Assembly (NCBI RefSeq): GCF_023898315.1
Contig: NC_064622.1
Location: 166,490,178 to 166,554,177, forward strand
DNA: 64,000 nt
DNA from: Schistocerca nitens
Taxonomy: Eukaryota; Arthropoda; Insecta; Orthoptera; Acrididae
Direction: 5' to 3'
Below, piece after piece: positions 12,247 to 23,233 of this stretch. The position numbers were made by a program, and so were the translations under genes. Below the pieces are notes generated by a model that made no database searches, was not told the origin of the DNA, and was given only the letters and a program-made list of their open reading frames with translations. Position 1 is the stretch's first letter; the number at the start of each line of letters is the position of its first letter.

Positions 12247-13270
12247 CTGCTATCCCTCCCTCTGCCCACTCCACACCATCTCCTTAGCCCCATCACCAAC
12301 CCCAGCAATTGTCGCTCATGTCATTTATTAGTTTTTCACAGTTAGTGTATGGGAACACAAATTCATATATGTCCTTTAACATGATTATTTTTTAATAACA
12401 TGACAGACTCTTTTCTTTCAGGGTTTCAAGTTTTGTACAAAGATCATTTCTTAGTAATGAAAATTTCACTTATAAAGTTATATTAAGGTTTCTCTTACGT
12501 CACAAGACTGTTTTGATTTTGCACAATTTTATTTTAGGAGAAAAGTAACACAAAGTGATTTTGGCACACTGATGAAGTAATCCATAATTAATTTTTCTGT
12601 ATTTTCACTTTCAGAATTTAAAGCAAACTACACACTACCATTTATGAGCTGAGATGTTTTGTTGGAACAATATCCACTTTTCACTCAGATATAGGAATGT
12701 GAAATTAGTTCAACACTAGAGTCTATGTGCCCATTTATTATTGCACAAACAAGTAACTATCTCCATGCTGATCAAATGTTTCCCATGAAAGTACACTATT
12801 GCACTGCTAATTAATTCCACAGTCTTAATTTTTTTTCTTTTTACACAGCCAGTCTTCTCATTACCTGTTGTCAATGTCAATTCAATGCACCTCCTCACTT
12901 TTTTCCATTAATTTATTTTCAGTATCCATCAAGCACAATTTTTCCTATGTGTGCCTCATCTTAAAACTACTTCTCAAAGTATTGCATAGCTTACCACAAA
13001 TATTAAGGCAATCTGTAATTGTTCATGCATGTACAATATGTAAAAGTTGCACTATTCACAGATCCGAGTGAGTGATTGGGATCTTAGCATTGGGAATACC
13101 AATATGCTGTTAGCTTTTTATGTATCTTAATATGATTAGAACACAGCAAACTGTATAATAGAAATTCTGGGAGTATCCTAATACACTTGGAAAGATTTTT
13201 AAAATATCTTTGACAGCTTAATATAGGCATTCAGAGGTAGTGTTTCTTACTACGTGCATTTACATGCGTC
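12247..13270. other. Gene-free AT-rich stretch
   Basis: No coding frame or recognised repeat; strongly AT-rich. Confidence 0.45.
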
Positions 13271-13282
13271 CCACTAATACGG

Positions 13283-13475
13283 GCCGGCCAAAGTGGCCGT
13301 GCGGTTAAAGGCGCTGCAGTCTGGAACCGCAAGACCACTACGGTCGCAGGTTCGAATCCTGCCTCGGGCATGGATGTTTGTGATGTCCTTAGGTTAGTTA
13401 GGTTTAACTAGTTCTAAGTTCTAGGGGACTAATGACCTCAGCAGTTGAGTCCCATAGTGCTCAGAGCCATTTGAG
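13283..13475 (+). repeat. tRNA-derived SINE with 12 bp target duplication
   Basis: The head is tRNA-like: an A-box region TGGCCGTGCGGTTAAAGG, a central GGAACCGCAAGACC and a canonical B box GGTTCGAATCC followed by TGCCTCGGGCA. The body (CTTAGGTTAGTTAGGTTTAA, then GGGGACTAATGACCTCAGCA, then CCATAGTGCTCAGAGCCATT) is not tRNA. A perfect 12 bp duplication, CCACTAATACGG, lies at 13271-13282 and 13476-13487. This shows insertion by target-primed reverse transcription and a fairly young age. The tail body is shared with the SINE at 59386-59568. Confidence 0.9.
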
Positions 13476-13487
13476 CCACTAATACGG

Positions 13488-13941
13488 TGTTGAATTAATT
13501 ATGCAGGATTTTGACAGACACTAAGCACTTTCCCAGCTAGCCTATAATCAATGTTCTCATAAGGAAGCAAAAGTTACATTGCCTACTAAGAGTATTGTCA
13601 GTATGTAGCTGTGGTAACCATCAGCTGAGACCAACCACCCATTCGCCCACCCGCATGCATGCACGTGCACACTGAGTGATAGCAGTCCTGCAATGAAACA
13701 TCCAGGTATAAGCCCTCTGGAAACCAATTGAGGCACTGAGAAACGTGACTACATCACATCAATATCAATTGTAGCCTTTATTCATGCTTCTGCCATCTTA
13801 TGATGAATCAGATTTATCTGTGCTGCACACCCACACTGTGTATTTGAACATCCATGAGAACCTGTCTAATTGGTTTCCGATACTCAAATGTGAACTCTGA
13901 CAGTGTGCCTTAGGCCCTTGTGGTTCTCAGCAACTCAAATA
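13488..13941. other. Gene-free stretch
   Basis: No coding signal or recognised element between the SINE and the mariner. Confidence 0.45.
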
Positions 13942-14001
13942 TATGAGGGCGTCTGAAAAGCCTGCAAAAATAAAAACTACTTATGCGTTTGGGGTAAACC
14001 T

Positions 14002-15019
14002 TTATTTTTCGACATAGTGTCCTTTTAGACACACACACTTTGTCCAATGCTGTTCTAATTTGTTGATCCCTTCCAAATAATAGGAATTGGCCAAGTCTGC
14101 AAAATAGCTATTAGTTGCTGCAATCACCTCATTTGAATAAAATCTTTCTCCTGCCAGCCATTTCTTCAAATTGGGGAACAAATAGTAGTCTGAGGGAGCC
14201 AAGTCTGGCGAACAGGGGGGGGGGGGGGGGGGGGGTGAAACGAGTTGGAATCCTATTTCCAATAATTTTGCGACCACAATTGCTGAGGTGTGTGCTTGTG
14301 CATTGTCGTCCAATCGCCGGCATTTTTCTTGCAGCTCAGTTTTCAAACAGTCCAATAATGATTAATAATACACACCTGTAATAGTTTTACCCTTTTCCAG
14401 ATAGTTGATGAGGATTGTCCCTTGCGAATCCCAAAAGACATTCACCACAACCTTTCCGGCCGAAGGAAGGATCGCCTTTTTTGGCGCAGATTCTCCCTTG
14501 GTAACCCATTGTTTAGAATGTTGTTTGGTCTCAGGAGTATGGTAATGCATCCATGTTTCATCCACAGTGACGAAACGAAGCTCAAAGTCCTACAGATTCT
14601 TCCTGAACAGCTGCAAACAATCCTTGCAGCACTTCACACACTTCCGTTTTTGGTCAAGCATGAGCAATCGCGGAACCCATCTTGCGGATAGTTTTCTCAT
14701 GCCCAAATGTTTATGCAAAATATAGTGTACCCGTTCATTAGAGATGCCCACAGCACTAGCAATCTCGCGCACCGTAACTCTTCTGTCATCCATCACCGTA
14801 TCATGGATTTCAGCAATGATTTCTGGAGTCTTAACCTCCACAGGGCATCCAGAACATTCAGCATCACTTGTGACCATATGGCCACTTGGAAAATTTTGAA
14901 ACCACTTATAAACTGTTCCGATCGAATGTGCAGGGTCACTAATGTTTATCAAGCTTCTCTTTAGTCTCTGCCTTTCATAAAGTAATGTTTATCACCACAC
15001 GAAATTCTTTTTTGTCCAT
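14002..15019 (-). pseudogene. mariner transposase (SETMAR-type), broken
   Basis: It starts with ATG at 15019 (MDKKEFRVVINITL). The N-terminal helix-turn-helix part is HSIGTVYKWFQNFPSGHM. The second one is DDRRVTVREIASAVGISNER, followed by the linker MRKLSARWVPRLL. The catalytic triad is visible: Asp in TVDETWMHYHTPE, Asp in DDNAQAHTSA and Asp in SPDLAPSDYYLF, the mariner DD34D pattern. Breaks include a frame change and stop in the first 25 codons, TAG at 14587-14589 (RKNL then DFELRF) and TAA at 14359-14361 (GVYY then SLLD). A C/G run at 14215-14235 expands a Pro stretch just before the third Asp. Confidence 0.88.
14215..14235 (+). repeat. G21 homopolymer in mariner transposase
   Basis: An unbroken run of 21 G on the plus strand encodes a Pro run in the minus-strand transposase just upstream of its last catalytic Asp. 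Relatives have only two prolines here. Confidence 0.9.
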
Positions 15020-15411
15020 TTTTTGACAATCACTCGACTTCCTTGGTTCACACGAATGCCAAACACAAAGAAATAGACAAATGGGGCTGAAACTGTGTGT
15101 GTTCTTCCCAAAGATGCAACTAACTAAACATGACCTCGATACGTGCCAGTGGTACCATCTTTTGGACTTTGCAAACGCCCCTCATATATAAATTATTGAC
15201 CTTTGTGTAATTCCAACATTGTGTTGACACAAGGAAAAGCAACTTTATTTAATGTCACTATTTCTGACTCAGTTGCAGGGAACTAACAACAGGTCATACG
15301 TAACACCTCTGAAGTTGGTATTACACATTAAATTTTATTACAAGAGTGTGTAAGATCAAATATTTATTTCTAGAATTTTTACAAAAAATTGTGATTCAAT
15401 ATTTGTTGCAG

Positions 15412-15990
15412 GAAAGTTCTTAAAGAGTGTAAATACTTTTGGATTAAAAGTGACCACTCACTATAAAGCGGACATATTGAGTTGTTGATGGGCACACAAA
15501 TAAAGAAAGGAAACTTGCTGGCTATCAGAGCAATCCCTTTTTGAGCTAGAGTAAGACGTGAGCACATGCAGCCATTGAAATTGAGCATGTTGCGGTCAGC
15601 TGGACACTACGCCACAGGGTGGTCACTTGTTCATGGTAAGAATTTAGTGGTGGCCATTCATTCCAGTAAACAGCTGGCTGATAGTCATTGTGACAAAAAG
15701 CTGTGCATCGTTTGCAGTAGAGCTGGTATTTGACATGCTAATTTTGTAGATGGCCTGGCCTCTGATAGGATGGGAAGCCTGGTGTAGAAAGTGCTGGGTG
15801 GATGTATTAGGTAGTTACTGCACCTTGGTCTACCCTGAGACACACACGGGATCGGAGGTGGCATAGGGATGGGCTAGGATGTTGCAGTATTTGGTAGGTG
15901 ATGGAACGTCACTTTAGGAGGGTTTAGAAGGATCTTGGGTAGGGTGTGCCTTCATTTCGGTGAATGATGAGAGATAAAATCCACACAAAG
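15412..15990 (-). mobile_element. Penelope-like element fragment (GIY-YIG end)
   Basis: The minus strand carries the region downstream of the reverse transcriptase: a degraded zinc/GIY-YIG segment near 15590-15740 (an LYCKRCTAFCHNDY-like reading), an inter-domain segment near 15780-15980 (CAACATCCTAGCCCATCCC), and a 3' end with TCAATATGTCCGCTTTATAG. That end matches the TCCACTATATGGTGAG end motif of the element at 54222-55164. The 5' part is missing, and no target duplication could be assigned. The frame is badly decayed. Confidence 0.55.
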
Positions 15991-16298
15991 TATATGGTTC
16001 AATTGTTCTAGTCAAAAAGAAAATCTGAATGCTTGTTGTTACACTTCAGCCTAACTTGTAAAAGATTTACTCAGTGCCAGTGCAATGTTGGAACTCCCAG
16101 AATTAGGGGCTCTGTCAGGCATTACTGGTTGCCCCTGCCTCAGTGAAGATGAACACAACTAAGACAAAAATTGAAGATATAACATTATCTGTTTTCCCTG
16201 TATTTCTTTTTACATTTCTTATTATGTCGTATTGTTAGTTCAAATTTTGTTCTGGTTTCATAACAAGCTACACAGCAGTTTTGAAGAAAGTTAAGTGT

Positions 16299-16839
16299 GC
16301 ATTCCACATGGGAAAAATATATCTAAAAACAAAGATGATGTGACTTACCGAACGAAAGTGCTGGCAGGTCGATAGACACACAAACATACACACGAAATTC
16401 AAGCTTTCGCAACAAACGGTTGCTTCATCAGGAAAGAGGGAAAGACGAAAGGATGTGGGTTTTAAGGGATAGGGTAAGGAGTCTTTCCAATTCCGGGAGC
16501 GGAAAGACTTCCCTTAGGGGGAAAAAAAGGACAGGTATACACTCATAATCTTGACATTCAACTAATATATATATATATATAATAGAGGGAAACATTCCAC
16601 GCGGGAAAAATACATCCAAAAACAAAGATGATGTGACCCACCGAACGAAAGCGCCGGCAGACACACAAACATACACACAAAATTCAAGCTTTCGCTACAA
16701 ACTGTTGCTTCATCAGGAAAGACGAAAGGATGTGGGTTTTAAGGGAGAGGGTAAGGAGTCATTCCAATCCCGGGAGTGGAAAGACTTACCTTAGGGGGAA
16801 AAAGGACAGGTATACACTCCCAGGCATAAAAAACAAACA

Positions 16840-16886
<47 letters not shown>

Positions 16887-16901
16887 AAGCAGACATTTGT
16901 A

Positions 16902-16934
<33 letters not shown>

Positions 16935-17262
16935 TGTGTGTGTGTGTTTTTTGACCAATTTTTATGCCTGGGAGTGTATACCTGTCCTCCTTCCCCCTAA
17001 GGTAAGTCTTTCCGCTCCCAGGATTGTAATGACTCCTTACCCTCTCCCTTAAAACCCACATCCTTTCGTCTTTCCCTCTTTCCTGATGAAGCAACCGTTT
17101 GTTGCGAAAGCTTGAATTTTGTGTGTATGTTTGTGTGTCTGTCGGCCTGCCGGCACTTTCGTTCAGTGGGTCACATCATCTTTGTTTTTGGATGTATTTT
17201 TCCTGCGTGGAATGTTTCCCTCTATTATGTATATATATTAGTTGAATGTCAAGATTATGAAG
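16299..17262. mobile_element. Foldback-type repeat with long inverted arms
   Basis: An arm at about 16582-16829 (AACATTCCACGCGGGAAAAA, then AACAAAGATGATGTGA, then AAGCTTTCGC, then AAAGGACAGGTATACACTCC) is inverted at about 16960-17226. Outside both arms, CATAATCTTGACATTCAACT (16540-16560) and its reverse complement (17240-17262) extend the palindrome to about 720 bp. A third, partial arm in the same orientation as the first precedes it at 16299-16535. The loop holds AC, GA and GT microsatellites. No transposase is present. I recognise it as a repeat common in Schistocerca. Confidence 0.8.
16843..16934 (+). repeat. AC and GA microsatellites in foldback loop
   Basis: (AC)n at about 16843-16880 and (GA)n at about 16910-16934 form the loop between the inverted arms. 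A short (TG)n follows. The TA run at about 16565-16580 lies in the outer arm. Confidence 0.9.
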
Positions 17263-17792
17263 GTGTTAATAAGTAGCAAGTAATAATTGCTTTTTGCAAT
17301 TCAATCTGTATGGGAAGAACATCTGAAATTATGTCCACACAATGCCCCTTTCCACGTGTGCATGGGAACCTGGAGCAAAAGCCCAGGCATAAAAATTGGT
17401 CAGTCTGCTATGCATCCATTTCTATGCTCAGCAACTTGTGCTGTGTTTATAGTGATGAAATGCAAAAAAAGAAAACACTAATGAAACTACAGGTAAAACA
17501 TCACCTCAATAATAGAGGTATAAGAAACCGTCAGCAAATTTCAGAAGTAAGTTACATAAAAATTTTTAATATTTTGCTTGGGAAATTGCAGCAAAGTGGC
17601 TAGCAATGACATTTTGTTAGCTGGCAACATTGTTTATTTTGCATTTGAAAAACAAAGTTTCAGTAATCAACCCTGAAACTGAGAAATACTGATGGGAAGA
17701 TCTTAGTCACTCTGGCAGGTAAATTCAAGTCAAAATGTAATTTGCATTTTATTTTATAAAAAAGTTGTTTCCACAACTTCAACCAAAAGAGA
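17263..17792. other. Gene-free stretch
   Basis: No convincing gene or repeat. The open frames here are short and overlap in several phases. Confidence 0.4.
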
Positions 17793-18260
17793 TTACATAC
17801 AGATCAACATCTTTGTACTCAACAAATCTGTAATATCATAAACCCTACTATCCACTGAAATGGAGGATGTGTTTTCCAATTCTGTATTTTTTTGCATTGT
17901 TAAATTTCCTTCATTTAAATTTCTACTACTTTCCTGAGGAGCTCCATTTATCCCACCTTTTCTCTTTTGTTCAGATGTCACACTCAACTGCTGTCCTGTT
18001 AAGTTGCCATAATATTGAATATTAGTCCATAGTTTTCATGTGCACTTTTCTCAAATGTGTGGTCTGCTGCTTCTATTTTTCCTACTTTGTGACCGATGTC
18101 ATTCTTTACAATGATACGACTTCCTTTTTAAATTTAATACTTGATTCTCAAGGAATTACATCAAACTTTTATTTTAACGATCTTTACAAATGGCATTCCA
18201 TATGACTTCTCTATCTGTAACCATTTATAAATTTCAAGGCACTTCTTTGGAATCAATTGC
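17793..18260 (-). pseudogene. Unidentified protein-like remnant
   Basis: On the minus strand, several blocks have the composition of real protein rather than of random AT-rich frames. Going 5' to 3' they include LIPKKCLEIYKWLQIEKSYG, then DIGHKVGKIEAADHTFEK, then VTSEQKRKGGINGAPQE, ending SRVYDITDLLSTKM. I cannot name the family. It could be a host pseudogene, a terminal exon of a host gene, or a fossil of some element, so I leave it unassigned. It appears not to be one continuous frame. Confidence 0.25.
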
Positions 18261-20534
18261 ACATAAATCACCATAAAGCATATATTCAACACGACGCACA
18301 ATGAAACACACAGGTCCCAGCTGTCTCTCATTGCCTAACTGTTCATCAGATTCTTACCGAACATGGAAAGCAATGGGCTTTTATGCATGGCATCCATTAG
18401 AGGAAATTACAAATGACCATGTGTAGTTATGCTGTTTGAAATATACGCACATGTCCAAAGCTGAAAAAGAAATGCATTGCGTGGACGCATCTTAACATGT
18501 GCTACAATGTTAAGTACCACTCCAACAGACATCAGTGACAGTAGTTTATTTACCTTTTGTACATAAATAGTGAAGTGGTAAATGCGCGCAGACAATGTAA
18601 TTTATTGTCTAAAGAAAAAAAAAAAATACATCACAAGAAACAAGCATGTTGACATAGAATTAAGATAACAGTTCAGCAACAAACAAGGCAGGTCCCCCCC
18701 TCCCTTGAGCCATATACACACGCTACTCAACCATTCCATTCAAATGTAAACAAGTGAAATATTGTAAAATACATATGCTTACATATAAAGTTCCACAAGT
18801 TACTTTTCAATTTCTCGAGGGGGAATTCTCACAACAAAATATTTTTTAAAAAATTTACATTGTGCTTAACATATGCTTACAAAACAAGTTAGTTGGATTA
18901 AAACTTAAAACTCAGGCCAGTACAGCTGTATTTATCATGGCAAATATATTACAATCTCTCTAGATAAGATGTCATTAATATCAAAATATTGTTTCTATCA
19001 TCAATATTAAAAAGTGAAGGTATGCTGCATCTTATTTATACGCTATATTACATTTTTGTTTTTTCTACTATTTCATATTCTGGTAACAAATGGTTTCAAG
19101 TGTGGCCGTTACACAAAAGCCACTCAATCATGAAATACACAAATTATATAAAAAAGAGTGAACTATGTCCTTTACAGACATATTTTAGTATTAAAAGTTC
19201 ATCTGTAATATTTTATATTACTGAAGTTGTAAAATTTTCTGCAATCATAGAAATATCCACGCGCCTTCAGGAAAAGTGTGCCTTAATAACTTTTGGATAA
19301 TGATTCAATGTGAAATCTGAAAAAGAAGTAAAAACAGACTCGTGTAATGATAAAAGACACAATAAACAAGACAGTACAACACAATTAAAGCAAATACTCA
19401 TTACTGGGTCTGAACTAGTACATTAGATTTATTATTTAAATCATTACTGACACAGTTGCACACTTTTCAATAACATAGCTTATGATGGATGAAAATCAAA
19501 ACAATTCGGCTATCTAGTGTGAGTTACCTGAAGGGTTTTCCTACCACAGTATATTAGTTACACTGTACAGATTCCAGGAGCGAGAGATCTCTGGGATGTG
19601 GGAAGAAAGTCAAATATGTACATTTGAAAAGTGAAATTATGCAACACCTTTAAATATTATTGTATTACAGTGTTAATAATAAATTAATGTAAAACACTAA
19701 CATTAAAACAGCTCGCACACACACGCACGCTTACGAATGAAAATGTGCAGAACACATTATTTTCTAGTTTTTTTAAATACACTCATGATCTGCCTGCACT
19801 CCCAAAACCTTAAATTTTTTTACTTGCTTCATTGTTCAAAGTGGACTATTTATATAGCTTTTACAGAACTTCCAATCTTTTGACAGATTGTGATAATCCC
19901 AATTGCGTTGAACCACATCAGCGTGTTTTCAAAGACTTCATTCTTGCCTTCTCAGTGACATGACTCATTACTTTAATTTTTAAAAATTGACATCTGTTAC
20001 AAATGATCCAGTGGTCCCCACTTTATCATCTCAAGGTAAATGAAATTTTTCACAGATGTTCCTTATGCAATGAAATTAAACTGTACAAGACTTCTGCTTA
20101 AGGGAGGGAGGGGATTAAGAGGAATTAGGTGATGGGCTACAATGTTTAAAATTGGATAGTAGCAGCAGCAATACGGGGAATGTTTATATTCGATGCATCA
20201 CTTTTTGTACTGAACATACTGGCAATAATTCTAGTCCACGTTACTCAAAAATTTCCACGCAAGTTTAAGTCAAATTTGGGGAAACCTTTTTCACGATTAT
20301 TTTCCAGCCAACTGCAACAACTTTTTGATGAAGTGTATAGAGTAACCATTTAAACTTCTATTAAAATACTTCATGATTGACATTTCAATTACTCTAACAG
20401 CCGAGGCAACCTACCAGTCATCTATGGAAACACTGCCACCTACCACTGCAATCTGTTAGTCAGAAAATTATTTAAATAAAGCTACAAAGTTTGTTCGAGC
20501 AGCAATCTCCAACAGTTATACATATGCACAACGT
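18261..20534. other. Gene-free AT-rich stretch
   Basis: About 2.3 kb of low-GC sequence. There is an A-rich run near 18612-18627 and no coding signal that I would defend. No element ends were recognised. Confidence 0.45.
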
Positions 20535-20960
20535 GGCAATTGAGCAGCTGTGAAGTGAATTTAAATACATTCATAGTCACATTAGATTTGTGTGTTTCTT
20601 CTTGTGACTCACTTTAAGTCTCTGATTTGACAGTTTTGATGTCGTTAGCAAAGCAAGCATTGTTTTTCAAGAAGTGTAAGTTTTGTTGATATGACATATT
20701 TTGCTTTTATAAATCTGATTTTTCCCCATATATTTGGGTTAACTGACCAACTAAAATGGCCTACTACTTTGCTCAGATACTGTCAATTTAAAACTGAATG
20801 TATCATTCCACACTGTTGTCTAATTTCAACTGTTCAGTTAATTTCAAGTATCCATTTTAATTTCCTCTTATGCATCACATAATAGATCATGAGAGAATAC
20901 TCAATGAAAATTGCATACCAGAAACTACAATCAAAACCACAATACCAGATACGCCTACTT
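20535..20960 (+). repeat. Diverged fragment of the 3.96 kb unclassified element
   Basis: Several blocks match 59948-60260 in the same order and orientation. GTGAATTTAAATACATTCA pairs with GTGAATTAAAATACATTCA. ATTCCACACTGTTGTCTAAT pairs with ATTCCACACTATTGGCTAAT. The GCTCAGATACTGTCAAT and GCTGAGGCAGTCAAT stretches also correspond. The match is diverged and no termini are present, so this is an internal relic. Confidence 0.45.
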
Positions 20961-23208
20961 CACTGTGAATCAAGGAATACGTATGCACGCTGTACTGGGA
21001 TTACAGGTATATTTTCTACAGACTAATTTGAAACTGAAACTGCACAGAAGTACCTGACTAAACTTTAATATCTAAAAACAAGAACTAAGTGTGAAGTCAA
21101 AACTTAGAGTGCTGGTACATACTTGTGTTGGAAACTAGAATTTATCTTGTCAATCCATATTAATCTAAGCACACACTATTAAATAGAAATTTGTAAGTAA
21201 TGCGTTACATTAAAGTGTAACACAGCGCAAACTCACACGGTTGGCTGGTTGGTTTAAAAGGGGAGGGGGGGAAGGAACCAAACTGCGAGGTCTTCAGTCC
21301 CTTGTTCCCAGTAAAATAATTACAAAATGGAAAGAAGAAAAGAAAGGAGACATACAGCACAAAACAAGAGAACATATGACTGTGGCTGACCAACCATGAG
21401 AATAGTAAGGGAAAGCCAACCACTCTGTGACACATTAAAACATCCACCCTAAAAGTGGAGAACACAAAGGGACAAAGGACATGCGCTAAAACATATATAG
21501 AATGATAAAGCCCACTGTCACGTATAAAACATAAAACTAAATCAGCCAATGAGGTGTTGTCAGTTAAAATTTATGGCAACAAGTCCAGTAACTGAAGAGT
21601 ACATTGCAGGGCAGCCAAAGGACAGCTCACCAAGATATGGGCCACTGTCAGCCAGGCGTCACAATGACACTGAGGTGGGTCATCACGGCGCAGGAGGTAG
21701 CTGTGTGCCACCCACGCGTGGCCAATGCGGAGCCAGCACAGAACCACAGAGTCCCTGCGAGAAGCCCGCATGGAGGACTGCCACACGTTCATAGTCTCCT
21801 TAATGGAATGCAGTTTGTTGTGCATGCTGAGGCTATGCCATTTCGTCTCCCACAGTCGCAAAACCTTGCGGCATAATACTGAACACACGTCAGTTGCAGA
21901 GAAGCCAATCTCCATAAAGCGGTTTCCGCATAGCCTGTTTGGCCAGCCAGTCTGTAAGTTCGATGCCTGGGATTCCGGCGTGAGCTAAGGTACATACAAA
22001 CACCACTGAACAACTGGACTGTTCCAGGGCATAGACTGATTCCTGGATGGTCACAATCAAAGGATGATGAGGGTAGCAATGGTCGACAGCTTGTAGGCTG
22101 CTCAAGGAGTCAGTGCACAGAAGAAATGCCTCCCCAGGGCATGAACGGATGTGCTCAGGAGCACGAGATATAGCCACCAGCTCGGCAGTGAAAACGATGC
22201 AGGCACCGAGCAAGGAATGCTGTTCAATAATTTCTCCATGGAAATACACGAAGCTGACTTGTCAACAATCGAGAAGAAGGGGCAGCGGAGAGCCACAGGG
22301 TTAACTGTGTCCTTAGTGCCATATGAAAGGTCCAGGCGAAGCCGCAGCCTATGTGTACACCATGGAGGTGTATGTGACTGGACCTCAAGTATAGGTGGTA
22401 AAGGCAAGGACTCCAGATCAGACAGAAGGGATCGGACACGAACTGCAATTGGAAACCCTGACCTGGGCCGCCTATGCGGGGGGTGAACCGCCAGGGGTGG
22501 AAACGGAGACGGTGATTTGGATGTGCAGAAGAACTACGAACGTGTGCTACGTAACTGACCAGCAGTTGTGCACTCCTAACCTGCAATGGAGGCACTCCGG
22601 CTTCCACAAGGACACTGGTCACTGGACTCTTCCTAAAAGCTCCTGTCGTTAGGTGAACGCCATAGTGGTGCACTGGGTCAAGCAAACGCAACACTGCGGG
22701 TGCGGCCGAACCATTAACCAGACTCCCACAGTCCAGGCAGGATTGAACACGGGAGCTGTCACAGCATTGAGTGATCTACACCCCAGTTGATGTTGCTCAG
22801 GCGGCAGAGGGCGTTGAGGTGCTGCCAGCACTTCCGCTTAGCTATTTAAAATGAGGAAGCAGAGTCAATCTGGCATTGAAAACCAGTCCTAAGAATCAAT
22901 ATGTCTCCACTACAGTGAGTGGATCGTCATTAAGATGAAGTTCTGTTCCAGATGAATGGTATTACACCGACAGAAGTGCATAACACATTACTTTGCGACC
23001 GAAAACTGGAAACTGCGGGGTAGAGCCCATGACTGCACCTTGTGGGTGGATTCCTGTAGGCACCGCTCAGCAACACTAGTACTGGTGGAGCAGTATGAAA
23101 TGCAGAAGTCATTTGCATACACAGAAGGTGAGACGAACGGCCCTACAGCTGCTGCTAGACCATTAATGGCCACTAAAAAGAGAGAGGGACCCCATTCTGC
23201 TGGATATT

Positions 23209-23233
23209 GGGGGGGGGGGGGGGGGGGGGGGGG
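23209..23233 (+). repeat. G25 homopolymer in LINE copy 1
   Basis: An unbroken run of 25 G follows CTGCTGGATATT inside the reverse transcriptase region of copy 1. The matching site in copy 3 (about 38558) has only seven G. Confidence 0.9.

Larger units (their letters stand above)
13944..15184 (-). mobile_element. mariner DNA transposon, 1.24 kb
   Basis: The left end begins TGAGGGCGTCTGAAAAGCC, and the reverse complement of the right end begins TGAGGGGCGTTTGCAAAGTC. The TA duplications are at 13942-13943 and 15185-15186. Length and transposase type identify a full-length but defective mariner, with the gene on the minus strand. A 21 bp G run expands one internal site. Confidence 0.9.

Noticed and set aside
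13283-13475. Apparent tRNA genes in the SINE heads (here and at 59386 and 125-305)
   Set aside because: A and B boxes are present but the stems do not fold as a tRNA, a long unrelated body follows, and target duplications show these are SINEs.
16730-16954. Open frames with His/Thr, Cys/Val or Arg/Glu repeats near microsatellites (also 53141-53200, 54616-55135)
   Set aside because: They are translations of AC, GT and GA runs, not proteins.
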